29,813 nucleotides of DNA from a virus. Under the pieces are notes generated by a model. That model worked only from the letters and a program-made list of their open reading frames with translations, was not told the DNA's origin and did not search any database. Where the stretch lies: positions 1 to 29,813 of IMG/VR virus record IMGVR_UViG_3300044701_002419; one strand, given 5' to 3'. A program made the position numbers and the translations under genes. Below are positions 1-7,285 of the stretch, piece after piece. The stretch's first letter is position 1, and each line of letters opens with the position of its first letter.

Positions 1-865
1 TCGGCTGGTTGCCGGTCAGCATTGTCGTGTCGGCCGCATCCAACCCCGTCACGCCGTAGCGGAACGCGGCCTCGGAGCGGCTAATCACTTCGCGCACCAC
101 AACCCAATGCGGAGCCTGCGTAGCCGTTGCGTTCGGGCTGACTCGCACCTGCTCGACTCGCAGCGTCTGGCAGCCAATGTCGCCCAACGGCTTCTTCTCG
201 CCCGGCTTAGACCCTAGCCGCTCGTCCCACGGGCCACGGTCGGAGTCCCAATACAGATGCCAGAAGCTGATGCCGTCCGTCTGCGCCCAGAACGCCGCTT
301 CGCGAGACATGCGCTGCATCTGCAGCTGGTCGTGCTGGTACTCCAGCGCCAACTGCTGCGCCTGCGCCTTGCGGCGGTCGTCCGGGTCTTGCGTCGTCGG
401 CGTAACCGAGAATCCGGGCCGCTGGTCAATCAGAATCTGCAAGCGTTGGTCGAGCGCCTTGTCAATCATGTTGTACACGACCCGCGCCGCATCACGCGGA
501 CGGGCCGGTTCCCGCCACGGCCCGAGGCCGTTCGCAGAAATCCACTGCTGCCCGGCCCGGAACAGGCGATTTCGCTCCACCAAGTGGAGGTGCATCTGCA
601 CCGCTTCGCGCCGGGACTCCCACAGACCACGAGTCCATGACGCCCATGCGTTCAGGTCTTTGGCCGTGTCCGGGTCCGCGCCCGGATAGTCCGCCCCATA
701 CAGCGCTCGCTGCAGCGCAGAGAAATCCTCCTCTGGCGTTGCGCCGGTGTCCTCCGGCGGGTTCGGCTCGACCTGCGCGTTGGGCGCAGCAGGGTCGTTG
801 CTAAACCCTTCCATCGCTCGCTCGAAGGCGTCGCCCAGCAAAGCATCAGTGTATGGAATGGTCAT
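1..865 (-). CDS. Portal protein, N-terminal part (runs off the window)
   Basis: The portal forms the dodecameric DNA channel of the capsid vertex and docks the terminase. I read the frame from ATG at 865; it stays open to base 1, about 288 codons. Typical portal features follow an acidic N-terminal tail: a basic amphipathic segment (LVERNRLFRAGQQW), a conserved VVYNMIDKALDQRLQILID block, then a DPDDRRKAQAQQLALEY helix and RVEQVRVSPNATATQAPHW, which resembles the part of P22-like portals that precedes the stem. The stop of the upstream 91-aa gene lies 12 nt before this ATG. No good Shine-Dalgarno precedes it, so translation is probably coupled. The C-terminal part lies beyond base 1. The assignment rests on remembered family motifs, not on a search. 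Confidence 0.85.
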   Translation of the reverse strand, partial: MTIPYTDALLGDAFERAMEGFSNDPAAPNAQVEPNPPEDTGATPEEDFSALQRALYGADYPGADPDTAKDLNAWASWTRGLWESRREAVQMHLHLVERNRLFRAGQQWISANGLGPWREPARPRDAARVVYNMIDKALDQRLQILIDQRPGFSVTPTTQDPDDRRKAQAQQLALEYQHDQLQMQRMSREAAFWAQTDGISFWHLYWDSDRGPWDERLGSKPGEKKPLGDIGCQTLRVEQVRVSPNATATQAPHWVVVREVISRSEAAFRYGVTGLDAADTTMLTGNQP

Positions 866-877
866 AAGCAGGAGGCG

Positions 878-1153
878 TTAGTCGATGCGACCGACGCCGA
901 ACGCGCCGCGCACTTTGTTCCAGTCCTTCAGTTCTTCGTACCGCTCTCGCATCGCTCGCACAACTTCCTCCTGCGCCCACGATTCGCGCTCCTGCGACGC
1001 CACCGCAAGCAGGTCGTCCGGAACTTCAACTAGTTCGTTCGGGAAATCTTCATTCTCAATCGTTGGCGCAAAGAGGGCCACGGCCTGCAGCACGGTATGC
1101 AAGGCATACACGGCCACCGAGGCCCACAGCACATGCACGAAGAGCGTTATCAT
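878..1153 (-). CDS. Small membrane-anchored protein, 91 aa
   Basis: A small protein of unknown function with one N-terminal hydrophobic segment (residues about 2-28, FVHVLWASVAVYALHTVLQA) followed by an acidic, charged helical domain (ESWAQEEVVRAMRERYEELKDW). I chose ATG at 1153 because its A is also the last base of the preceding TGA (TGATG junction); a GTG one codon earlier is possible. It sits between a beta-rich virion-type gene and the portal, so it is expressed late. It could be an accessory virion membrane protein. Nothing in the sequence identifies it further. Confidence 0.7.
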   Translation of the reverse strand: MITLFVHVLWASVAVYALHTVLQAVALFAPTIENEDFPNELVEVPDDLLAVASQERESWAQEEVVRAMRERYEELKDWNKVRGAFGVGRID

Positions 1154-1506
1154 CACTGATACAGCGTGAAGCCGCGCAGCACCACCGTCGAACGGGTCGT
1201 TCCACCAACCGCTGGGCAGGTAATCGCCGCCGCCGAATCAATGCCACAGCGAATCGGAGCGCTCAGGTTGACCACCACCGGCGAGAACGCCGCTGCCGGA
1301 AGCTCTACCCGCTCCACCGTCGTCGCGCCATCAGTAATCGTGACGCTCACTGCCGCGCCCGGAGCTGCAGAGCACGATACGCTGTAGCCGGTGATGAAGT
1401 GGCGCTGTCCCGCCACGCCAGCCTTCGTCGCCGTCGCCGCTGCATTGGTATTCTGCGTGGCTACCTCAGCCCACTGCGTGATGTAACGACCAGAGTACTC
1501 AGCCAT
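1153..1506 (-). CDS. Small beta-rich virion-type protein, 117 aa
   Basis: Unrecognised. The protein is rich in Ala, Thr, Val and Gly with alternating hydrophobic residues (VSVTITDGATTVERVELP), as in compact beta-sandwich decoration or fibre-associated proteins. It has two or three cysteines (SCSAAPG, RCGID, ITCPAV) and no hydrophobic leader. It starts at ATG 1506, and its stop overlaps the next start by one base. Its place in a run of similar small genes between large terminase and portal suggests a capsid-decoration or tail-appendage role, which is inference from context and composition only. Confidence 0.7.
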   Translation of the reverse strand: MAEYSGRYITQWAEVATQNTNAAATATKAGVAGQRHFITGYSVSCSAAPGAAVSVTITDGATTVERVELPAAAFSPVVVNLSAPIRCGIDSAAAITCPAVGGTTRSTVVLRGFTLYQ

Positions 1507-1512
1507 AAATCC

Positions 1513-1851
1513 TCAATCGGTTTGATTTCTACGAAACAGCGTGGTCAACAGGTCAACGACTGCTGGCGGAATATACGACGATACTAACGCCCCGGCTGCA
1601 GTCAAGGTGCCACTCAGCGCCTTGGGCACTCGCAGCGCCTGCGCGAGCGTTCCAGCCGCCGTTAACGTTCCTGCCAACGCCACCAACGTGTCCAGCACCG
1701 TCGTCAGCGCTCCACTCATCGTCAGCGTCCCGGCAAGTGCCACCGGTGTTTCGACCTCAAATGTCAGCGCCCCAGCCATCGTCAGGGTTCCGCTGACCGC
1801 CTGCGGCGTCGGCGGAGCGCCCTGCGACTGCAGGAGCAGGAGGAGCGACAT
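1513..1851 (-). CDS. Protein of four 20-residue repeats, 112 aa
   Basis: Almost the whole protein is a perfect-register tandem repeat. The motif GTLT(M/A)(A/S)G(A/T)L starts at residues 21, 41, 61 and 81, each followed by a variable stretch ending in (V/K)AL(A/S). A hydrophobic LLLLLQ N-terminus precedes the repeats and a basic tail (LFRRNQTD) follows. Such strictly periodic short beta repeats fit a repetitive fibre or beta-solenoid segment, but the family is not one I can name. The ATG at 1851 follows the TAA of the 49-aa gene by 3 nt. No enzyme motif is visible. Confidence 0.75.
   Translation of the reverse strand: MSLLLLLQSQGAPPTPQAVSGTLTMAGALTFEVETPVALAGTLTMSGALTTVLDTLVALAGTLTAAGTLAQALRVPKALSGTLTAAGALVSSYIPPAVVDLLTTLFRRNQTD
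1552..1791 (-). repeat. Four tandem 60-bp coding repeats
   Basis: The DNA behind the four 20-residue repeats has exact 60-bp spacing. The units differ at many third positions and in the variable half, so they are old or under selection for register rather than a recent slippage product. Confidence 0.75.
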
Positions 1852-1854
1852 ACC

Positions 1855-2004
1855 TTACGCGACCCGCGCCCACCAGATACGGAACGGGTGCGCCGAGTCG
1901 CCGTCCGAGGCAATCCGCAGCTCCGCCACCGGCTCCTTCCGCGATTCCAGCGCCGTCTCCGCATCTGCCAGCGTCTCGTATGCCCCGAGGCAAATCTCAC
2001 TCAT
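1855..2004 (-). CDS. Small hypothetical protein, 49 aa
   Basis: A short gene filling the gap between two longer ones. ATG at 2004 lies 2 nt after the TAG of the 201-aa gene, and its TAA at 1855 lies 3 nt before the next ATG. The product begins MSEICLGAYETLADAETALE and ends FRIWWARVA. It has a helical acidic first half and a Trp-rich end. The tight spacing on both sides, matching the rest of the operon, supports it as a real gene despite its size. Function unknown; context is virion or tail-appendage. Confidence 0.65.
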   Translation of the reverse strand: MSEICLGAYETLADAETALESRKEPVAELRIASDGDSAHPFRIWWARVA

Positions 2005-2006
2005 GT

Positions 2007-2612
2007 CTACCCCTTATATCCATTCGAGCCAATGATTTCATACGCTGGCACGTCAAGAATATCGTCCGTGCGGAAGTCGTCGTTAAAGGTCACAAAACTT
2101 GCGCCCACAAGACCCTGCTGGAAGTTGTTGTAGTCGAAGTCGAATGTGCCCGCGCCCATCGTGCCGACGTTGATTACAGAGACCGTGAACTTGATTCGGT
2201 CGCCCGCGCTGAACGTCGTCGAGGTCGGCGTGATGCTGGCCGTTCGCACCGCTGACGTGGTACCGGCCTCGGCACCAATCACACGCCGCGTAATCATCGT
2301 GGACTGCACCGTCCCGGAGTTGTTCGTCCGGTCTACTTGCAACGCGATACCAGCGTTTACTGTGTTGGCCGACTCGCGGCACCACAGCGAGACATTCGTC
2401 AGCAGCGAGATTGTCACCCCTGCCGTGAGCGGCTCGCTGTACCACGTCAACACCTGTCCGCCGGCCGTGGCCGTGATTTGAATGTTTGTCCCGCCCGATG
2501 TCGTGGTGGTCGTCGCCGTGGTGCGCGGACGGCCAATGCGCTGCGACATCGCACGGTCGCCAGCCCCGCCCAGCGTCGAGCCCAAATTACGAAAATACAG
2601 CGTGGTAGCCAC
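2007..2612 (-). CDS. Beta-rich virion-type protein, 201 aa
   Basis: Unnamed phage structural-type protein. It is Thr/Ser/Gly/Asn-rich with repeated beta-strand patterns (NIQITATAGGQVLTWYSEPL, TISLLTNVSLWCRES, RIKFTVSVINVGTMGAG) and ends FDFDYNNFQQG followed by an acidic tail. The jelly-roll-like composition resembles proteins found in phage tail-appendage regions. The start is GTG at 2612, directly abutting the TAA of the upstream gene (TAAGTG), a junction also used at 4493. Probably a minor tail, fibre-associated or receptor-binding component, by inference. Confidence 0.75.
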   Translation of the reverse strand: MATTLYFRNLGSTLGGAGDRAMSQRIGRPRTTATTTTTSGGTNIQITATAGGQVLTWYSEPLTAGVTISLLTNVSLWCRESANTVNAGIALQVDRTNNSGTVQSTMITRRVIGAEAGTTSAVRTASITPTSTTFSAGDRIKFTVSVINVGTMGAGTFDFDYNNFQQGLVGASFVTFNDDFRTDDILDVPAYEIIGSNGYKG

Positions 2613-3443
2613 TTAGATTTCGTAGCCCCAGACGCTGACCGTCACGGACTGCGCGTTCGTCGTGGTCAGGCGCAGGACGTAGTTCTGCGACCCACGCACC
2701 GGCGTCGGGAACGTGACAAACACGCCCGGCTTGTTGGTGTTGCTTGGCGCAAACTCGCCGTCGAACAGCGCGAAGTCCGTGCCACGATTGTACGTTGTAT
2801 CGCCCGACGCGCCGAACCACACGACGCAGGTGCCCGCCGTCGTGCCGTAGCTCTGAATCTGCAGCGCCGTGATGACCACGGAGAAGTTGCTGGCCGGGGT
2901 CCACAGCGCGGTGCCGGTCTGCGCCGACGTGAACGTCGCGCAGTCGTTGACCGTGGCATGCGCCCGTACCCGGTCCCATGTGGACCCATTCCACTGGAAG
3001 TGTCGGGCCTGCGTGTGCAACGTGTTGACGGCGTTCGACTCGGCGTCCGTCGAGCTGGTGTCCACGGAGATGGCGTCACTGCCGTTGCCAATCGTGACCA
3101 CCGCGTTCGTGATGTTGGCATCGGTCTTCAGGTTCGCCGCCGTGCTCTGCACGACCGTGAAGCTGCCCGTGCCTGCGTTGGCCGTCACCGTGCCTTCGAC
3201 CGTCGCGTTCAGGTTGGCGGCCGTGGCCTGCACCACGGTCACGTTCCCCGACACGCGGGTCACATCCACATCCAGCCCGTTCGTGTTGTCGCCCGGCAGG
3301 TCCACCACCGTCTTGGACCCCTCGCTGCCCGACACGACCACCGGCCGCATCAGCTGCACGAGCGACGTGTCACCCGAGTAGGTCACCTCATCGCTGGCGA
3401 CGAGGGCGCCCGACCCCGGCGTGTACCCAATGTTATCGGCCAT
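2613..3443 (-). CDS. Putative tail-appendage/virion protein, 276 aa
   Basis: The protein begins MADNIGYTPGSGALVASDEV, an opening common in phage virion-associated proteins. It contains a two-copy strand repeat (VVQATAANLN and VVQSTAANLK) in its first half and a beta-rich C-terminal half (WTPASNFSVVITALQI, YVLRLTTTNAQSVTVSVWGYE) resembling a carbohydrate- or particle-binding sandwich. There is no catalytic motif and no signal peptide. The ATG at 3443 overlaps the stop of the upstream gene by one base (TAATG). Expected to be displayed on the virion; its exact place is unknown. Confidence 0.75.
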   Translation of the reverse strand: MADNIGYTPGSGALVASDEVTYSGDTSLVQLMRPVVVSGSEGSKTVVDLPGDNTNGLDVDVTRVSGNVTVVQATAANLNATVEGTVTANAGTGSFTVVQSTAANLKTDANITNAVVTIGNGSDAISVDTSSTDAESNAVNTLHTQARHFQWNGSTWDRVRAHATVNDCATFTSAQTGTALWTPASNFSVVITALQIQSYGTTAGTCVVWFGASGDTTYNRGTDFALFDGEFAPSNTNKPGVFVTFPTPVRGSQNYVLRLTTTNAQSVTVSVWGYEI

Positions 3444-3967
3444 TAGGTGCCCGTGCTCACGGTGAGCGTGTAGGTGAACTCAATCTGCGAGCCGTTGACC
3501 ACGTTGATGGCCGTGAAGACCGAGCGGTCCAGCAGCACCCCGGAGGTCGAGGCGCTGAAGATGCCGTGCTCGGTGATGGCCTGCGACGTGGTGTAGCTAA
3601 TCGTGCCCACGGTCTTGTACTGAACCGACGTGCCCTCGGACTGCGTCCCGGTTACGCGAGCCGGACCCGCAGGCGTCTGCAATCCGGTATCGCCAGCCGA
3701 CTCGGCGTTGGTCCCCGTGCCAGAGTCGTGGTAGTTCATCGCCTCCAGCTCGACCAGATTCTGGAAGGCATCGACGATGAACCCCGCGCCGACGGTCGTG
3801 ATGACCCGCCGCGAGGCCACGCCCAAGTCCACCCAGTCCGCGTCGGGGTGCTTGACCCGCGCCCGCAGCTCGGCGTTGAACCCAATCTTGGCCAGCCGCT
3901 TGGCCTCTTCCTGCCAGCCCCGGAGGCGGTGCGACAGATTCTTCAGCTGCCACCAGCGCCGATTCAC
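3443..3967 (-). CDS. Conserved phage structural-type protein, 174 aa
   Basis: The sequence has a basic helical N-terminus (NRRWWQLKNLSHRLRGWQEEAKRL), then the block VITTVGAGFIVDAFQNLVELEAMNYHDSGTG. It finishes with EHGIFSAS and LLDRSVFTAINVVNGSQIEFTYTLT, a pattern I recognise from many phage virion modules although the function is not established. I chose GTG at 3967 because it overlaps the upstream TGA in the compact form GTGA; an in-frame GTG at 3982 would add five residues and a longer overlap. Likely a tail or neck-associated beta protein. Confidence 0.75.
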   Translation of the reverse strand: MNRRWWQLKNLSHRLRGWQEEAKRLAKIGFNAELRARVKHPDADWVDLGVASRRVITTVGAGFIVDAFQNLVELEAMNYHDSGTGTNAESAGDTGLQTPAGPARVTGTQSEGTSVQYKTVGTISYTTSQAITEHGIFSASTSGVLLDRSVFTAINVVNGSQIEFTYTLTVSTGT

Positions 3968-4236
3968 AGCGTGGCCCAGCACTTCCGTGCCTTTTCCAGT
4001 ACGTTCTCCGTCGCTGCTGCCGTCGTCGGCCCAACGGCCGACAGCGAGGCGTCTGGACGAACCAGCATCATCTGCACTTCGCCGGTCGGGAACACCGACC
4101 GCTCGTAGCGGCAGTTATACAGCACACACGCCGCGTCGAGCGCACTCGGCGGCGGCACCTCGCGGTGCTTGGGCGGTGCCTTGAGCCGGTTCACCGCCTG
4201 CAACACCACGTCACGGATGCGAGTTAGCAATCCCAT
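3964..4236 (-). CDS. Small hypothetical protein, 90 aa
   Basis: Unrecognised small protein with a basic amphipathic N-terminal helix (MGLLTRIRDVVLQAVNRLK), a central segment with two cysteines (ACVLYNCRYERSVF) and an Ala-rich helical C-terminus (TAAATENVLEKARKCW). It starts at ATG 4236 and overlaps the end of the upstream gene by 13 nt. Its GTGA junction with the next gene implies translational coupling. Late-operon context; no function can be assigned. Confidence 0.7.
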   Translation of the reverse strand: MGLLTRIRDVVLQAVNRLKAPPKHREVPPPSALDAACVLYNCRYERSVFPTGEVQMMLVRPDASLSAVGPTTAAATENVLEKARKCWATL

Positions 4237-4493
4237 GCTCGAAGACTCTTGTTAATGCGCGAATCCGGGTCGTTCGCCGTCTTTGCGCTGGTGAGTTTGG
4301 CTTTCATGCCCTTCATGCGACGGCAAAACGCAATACGCCGCTTAGCCGACTTGGGCGAACGCGCTGCTTCCGCTCGCTTGACGGGCGGTTTGATGTTGTG
4401 CCCTGCAGCCCGCAGGCTAGCCCGACCCTTTTCGTTCAGGCCGCCCTCGGGGTTCTTCCCCTCGGCTCGCTGCCACGCCGGGGACTTCGCCAC
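4224..4493 (-). CDS. DUF6321-like conserved phage protein, 89 aa
   Basis: The protein has the layout I associate with a small conserved phage family (DUF6321-like): SPAWQRAEGKNPEGGLNEKGR at the start, a middle PPVKRAEAARSPKSAKRR, then FCRRMKGM and a C-terminal DPDSRINKSLRAWDC. It is strongly basic. Members appear in diverse phage genomes, often near structural genes, and have no established function to my knowledge. The start is GTG at 4493, abutting the upstream TAA. The motif match is by eye; the family number is from memory. Confidence 0.75.
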   Translation of the reverse strand: MAKSPAWQRAEGKNPEGGLNEKGRASLRAAGHNIKPPVKRAEAARSPKSAKRRIAFCRRMKGMKAKLTSAKTANDPDSRINKSLRAWDC

Positions 4494-5261
4494 TTACTTG
4501 TACCGACGCGGAGCGGCCGGGCCACGACCCATCGGGGCCGGAGCCGGAGCCTTCACGGCCGGACGCGCCCCACCCATAGGGCGGGCAGGCTGCGGCGGAG
4601 GAGCCGACTTGACCATCGGACGCGCCCCGCCCATTGGGCGAGCCTGCATCGGCGGAGCCACTGGCTTAGCCGCCGGACGCATGCCGCCCATCGGCTGACC
4701 CATCGGACGACCCTGCGCCATCGGCGGCATCGCCCGTCCGGGCATCGCGCCCTGCTGCAGGATGGGCTGCGGCGAGGCCGGGGCCTTGCTGTACGCAATA
4801 TTTCCGCCACCCTGCATTGGAACGCCCTGCCCAACGCCCTGCGGCTGCTGCTTGAGGACCGGCATCGTTGACGGGTCCAAGCGAGTAAAGCTCAGTTGCT
4901 GTGGGGCAGACGCCTGCTGAGCCTGCATCTGCACCATTCGCTGCGCCTGACCGAGCGCCCCTTCGCCGCCGTAGGCCACGGCAATCGGGTCAACGCCACT
5001 GCCAAGCGCCTGCGCCTGCTCGAACACACGACGCTGCGCGTCGTTCATCCCACGCATTTTATCCTGACGGAACGCATCATACTTGGCCTGCTCCTGCACG
5101 GCAAGATTCTGCATTTCTGGCGAGGGCGGCGTCATCCCGCGAAGCCCCTGCTGGGCCTGCAGCATCCGCTGCCGCAGCTCCTCAGGGCTGGCCTGCGTCC
5201 CGATGCTCTGACCCGGCGAAAACATCTGCCGAAGATTCGAAGGCAACATGATGCTGGTCAT
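4494..5261 (-). CDS. Low-complexity Pro/Met/Gly/Gln-rich protein, 255 aa
   Basis: The N-terminal half (to about residue 120) is helical and Gln-rich (SPEELRQRMLQAQQGL, NDAQRRVFEQAQALG). The C-terminal half is low-complexity with repeated ARPMGGARP and PMGQPMGGMRPA units and a very basic end (APRRYK). No fold or motif is recognisable. The ATG at 5261 overlaps the upstream stop as ATGA. The position two genes after the large terminase suggests a virion or packaging accessory protein. The disordered basic tail could bind DNA, but that is speculation. Confidence 0.7.
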   Translation of the reverse strand: MTSIMLPSNLRQMFSPGQSIGTQASPEELRQRMLQAQQGLRGMTPPSPEMQNLAVQEQAKYDAFRQDKMRGMNDAQRRVFEQAQALGSGVDPIAVAYGGEGALGQAQRMVQMQAQQASAPQQLSFTRLDPSTMPVLKQQPQGVGQGVPMQGGGNIAYSKAPASPQPILQQGAMPGRAMPPMAQGRPMGQPMGGMRPAAKPVAPPMQARPMGGARPMVKSAPPPQPARPMGGARPAVKAPAPAPMGRGPAAPRRYK

Positions 5262-5572
5262 TCCTCATCCTCCATCTCGGCGTCTTCCTTGTACGCCTCT
5301 TCCTCCACCTCTTCCATCTCGTCCTCGTCCTCCAGCAGGGCGAGTTCAGCCTTGAGGGAGGCGATTTTAGCCTGCAGTCGCGCAATCCGCTCGGCCTTGG
5401 AGGTCGTCATCGTCGGCGCGTCCTCCTCTTCGGCCTCCGGCTTGGCCTTCGGCGCGGACTTGGGCGCTCCAATCGCAATCATGACCGCCATACCGGGCTT
5501 CCGCTTCATCATCGGCTTGCGCCCCTCCATCTTCCGGGCGACCGCCTCCATCCCACGCAGCTTCTCTGGCAT
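5258..5572 (-). CDS. Acidic coiled-coil protein, 104 aa
   Basis: The N-terminal third is basic (RKMEGRKPMMKRKPGMAV), the centre is a Lys/Pro/Ala linker, and residues about 58-82 form a heptad helix (KAERIARLQAKIASLKAELALL). A Glu/Asp-rich tail (EEVEEEAYKEDAEMEDEE) follows. It lies directly after the large terminase (TAATG overlap), where scaffold-like or packaging-accessory proteins occur, but no family assignment is possible. A scaffold or terminase cofactor role is a guess from charge pattern and location. Confidence 0.7.
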   Translation of the reverse strand: MPEKLRGMEAVARKMEGRKPMMKRKPGMAVMIAIGAPKSAPKAKPEAEEEDAPTMTTSKAERIARLQAKIASLKAELALLEDEDEMEEVEEEAYKEDAEMEDEE

Positions 5573-6888
5573 TACCAGCCCTCCAAGGGCAGTTGTTTCG
5601 CAAAGTTTCCGGTTGTGACCCCAAGGCGCACCAGTTCGTCCGGTGCCATCACCGCCGTCGGGTCATCCCCAGCCGACCGTGGCAGCGGCATCGCCTCTGG
5701 CACCACCCCTTGCACCCTATCCCAGCCGTATAACGCCAACCCGAGCGCCATCACCCCGTCGTCATGCAGTCCCTTGGGGGCTTCGTAGCGTACACCGGTC
5801 GCCGTGTAGGTGAACTCGAACGCTTCCAGCTCCGATACCAGCCATCCGTCGGGGATATGCAGCTCATTCCCCTGAAAACTCGCAATCAGGCGCTGCATCA
5901 GCCGCAGTTTGCTGGGTTGGGTGAACACATGCGGGGTCACCACGACCCCCATCCCCTGCAAATCTGCGACAATCGCGTCGCCAACGCCCGTGGCGTCCGC
6001 CACCACCGGCGTAGACCCCACTAACGCCGCGATTTTGCTCTTCGTCGCAGCCCACGGTAGCTGCCAGCGCTCTAAAACCGCTACTTTGCGCCACGCATCC
6101 AGCCCAATCACGACGGTAAAGTCCGCCGAACGGGCCAAATCGACCCCGTAGACGACGGCAGGCTGGTCCGACAGGGTGCCCACCGACTTGCGAATCGCCT
6201 CCAACCCGAACGGGTTGGCCCCATCGTCGGTCGGGATACCCTCAAACTCCTGCTGGAAGACCTCGGGCGGCAACTCGCGTCGCGCTGCCTCGACTTCCTC
6301 CGCCGGGATGTACGGGTTGTCCAGTGTACTGGCCCGAAAGCTGGCCCAATCCGGGTCATCGCCCCGCTCGCCCCGCGCAAACAGCACCACAAACCCGTGC
6401 CGACGCCCCTTGGGCGTCCCCAGAATCAGCGCTCGACCCGACAGGTCCACCAGCGTCGGGCGAATGGCGGCCTGAAAAATCTCCAACAGGTCGCGCACAA
6501 TGCCCGCTTCGTCAATCACGGCGCGGGCGTACTTACGACCACGGGCCGGGTCCGGGCTGTCCAGCGTCCAGACCTCAATCACGCCCCCCGTGACAAGTTC
6601 CAGTCGCTTGTCTTGCTCGCTTACACGAGAGGTAATCGGCTGCAAACGCTCCAGCAGTTCGCGCCACGCCTCCAGCGCCAGCTTGTAGCTGGGGGCGAAC
6701 CACGCCACCGGCTCTCCCGCAATCGCCCCGTCGCACAGCCACCGAATCCCTAGCGCCGACTTCCCGTAGCGGCGTCCGCACATGACCACTCGGAACCGGG
6801 CGGGATGTTCCGCGACCCGTTTCTGGCCCGGATGCAGCTTGTGCAGCCGGACGCTGACCTCGGATGGCTTGGACTTGGACGCGGCCAC
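5572..6888 (-). CDS. terL: Terminase large subunit
   Basis: ATP-driven motor that packages phage DNA into the prohead and cuts it. The ATPase half has Walker A CGRRYGKSALG (residues 37-47), Walker B VIDEAG with Asp126-Glu127, and the coupling motif LGTPKG (156-161). The nuclease half has the RNase H-like acidic residues: Asp250 in YGVDLARSADFTVVIGLD, Asp298 in VVADATGVGD and Asp376/377 in LHDDGVMALGLAL. At 438 aa it is near normal length and looks intact. The start is GTG at 6888, supported by AGGAG four bases upstream. It is the first long gene of its operon, behind the AT-rich island at 7060-7226. Confidence 0.95.
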   Translation of the reverse strand: MAASKSKPSEVSVRLHKLHPGQKRVAEHPARFRVVMCGRRYGKSALGIRWLCDGAIAGEPVAWFAPSYKLALEAWRELLERLQPITSRVSEQDKRLELVTGGVIEVWTLDSPDPARGRKYARAVIDEAGIVRDLLEIFQAAIRPTLVDLSGRALILGTPKGRRHGFVVLFARGERGDDPDWASFRASTLDNPYIPAEEVEAARRELPPEVFQQEFEGIPTDDGANPFGLEAIRKSVGTLSDQPAVVYGVDLARSADFTVVIGLDAWRKVAVLERWQLPWAATKSKIAALVGSTPVVADATGVGDAIVADLQGMGVVVTPHVFTQPSKLRLMQRLIASFQGNELHIPDGWLVSELEAFEFTYTATGVRYEAPKGLHDDGVMALGLALYGWDRVQGVVPEAMPLPRSAGDDPTAVMAPDELVRLGVTTGNFAKQLPLEGW

Positions 6889-6913
6889 GAGTCTCCTGCT
6901 ATGTGAGTGCGGC

Positions 6914-7030
6914 TCAGGTCGTTCTGCGCTGGGCCAGCTGAATCCGCTTGGCAGCGGCTCGGTTGCTGGAGGAGGCTATCCGAATCCCCCCTGACAACGC
7001 AGCCCTCAATGACCGCACAATGCTTGACAT
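6914..7030 (-). CDS. Possible leader peptide ORF, 38 aa
   Basis: An ATG-started ORF (MSSIVRSLRAALSGGIRI...) that ends 25 nt before the large-terminase start. The product would be basic and Ser/Ala/Arg-rich. There is no convincing Shine-Dalgarno. I list it because it fills the space ahead of terL in the right orientation; it may simply be untranslated leader. Confidence 0.2.
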   Translation of the reverse strand: MSSIVRSLRAALSGGIRIASSSNRAAAKRIQLAQRRTT

Positions 7031-7059
7031 GCTAGCGCGTACTTCTGCGAGTGTATGTG

Positions 7060-7226
7060 TAGCACCAAAACCCAACTTGCGCAAGAGGGAAATATTTGCG
7101 CCAAAGTACTTTACATCTAGTACTCTGCTACTAGTCCCTTTATATACTAGTAACTAGTAACAGAGTAACGTTACTCCTTGCTAACTACTTTTTGCGCAAA
7201 CGGCGTTTTTTCGGGTTTTAGGGCGC
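7060..7226. promoter_or_regulatory. AT-rich palindromic island between terS and terL
   Basis: This is the most AT-rich stretch of the window. It carries perfect palindromes CTTGCGCAAG (near 7076) and GTAACGTTAC (near 7167), a TTTGCGCAAA site near 7191, the related TTTGCGCCAAA near 7095, and ACTAGT three times between 7131 and 7156. On the minus strand TATAAA at 7144-7139 could be a -10 element for terL, but no good -35 lies 16-18 bp upstream. I see no gene. Possible roles are the terL promoter with operators, or a packaging recognition site. Confidence 0.5.
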
Positions 7227-7258
7227 AAAAAAGGGGAGGGCTACCCCAGCCCCTCCCC
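7227..7258 (-). terminator. Intrinsic terminator after terS
   Basis: Read on the minus strand, a GC-rich stem (GGGGAGGGG paired with CCCTCCCC, one bulge, small loop, 7233-7258) is followed by six T (7232-7227). It lies 28 nt after the terS stop and would separate small- and large-terminase transcripts. Confidence 0.8.
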
Positions 7259-7285
7259 GACCCCGTTCGGGCTTCCTGCGCCGTT

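Noticed and set aside
7130-7150. TATAAAGGGA on the minus strand resembling the end of a T7-type promoter
   Set aside because: Only the initial few bases resemble such promoters, no other copy was seen and no phage RNA polymerase gene is in the window.
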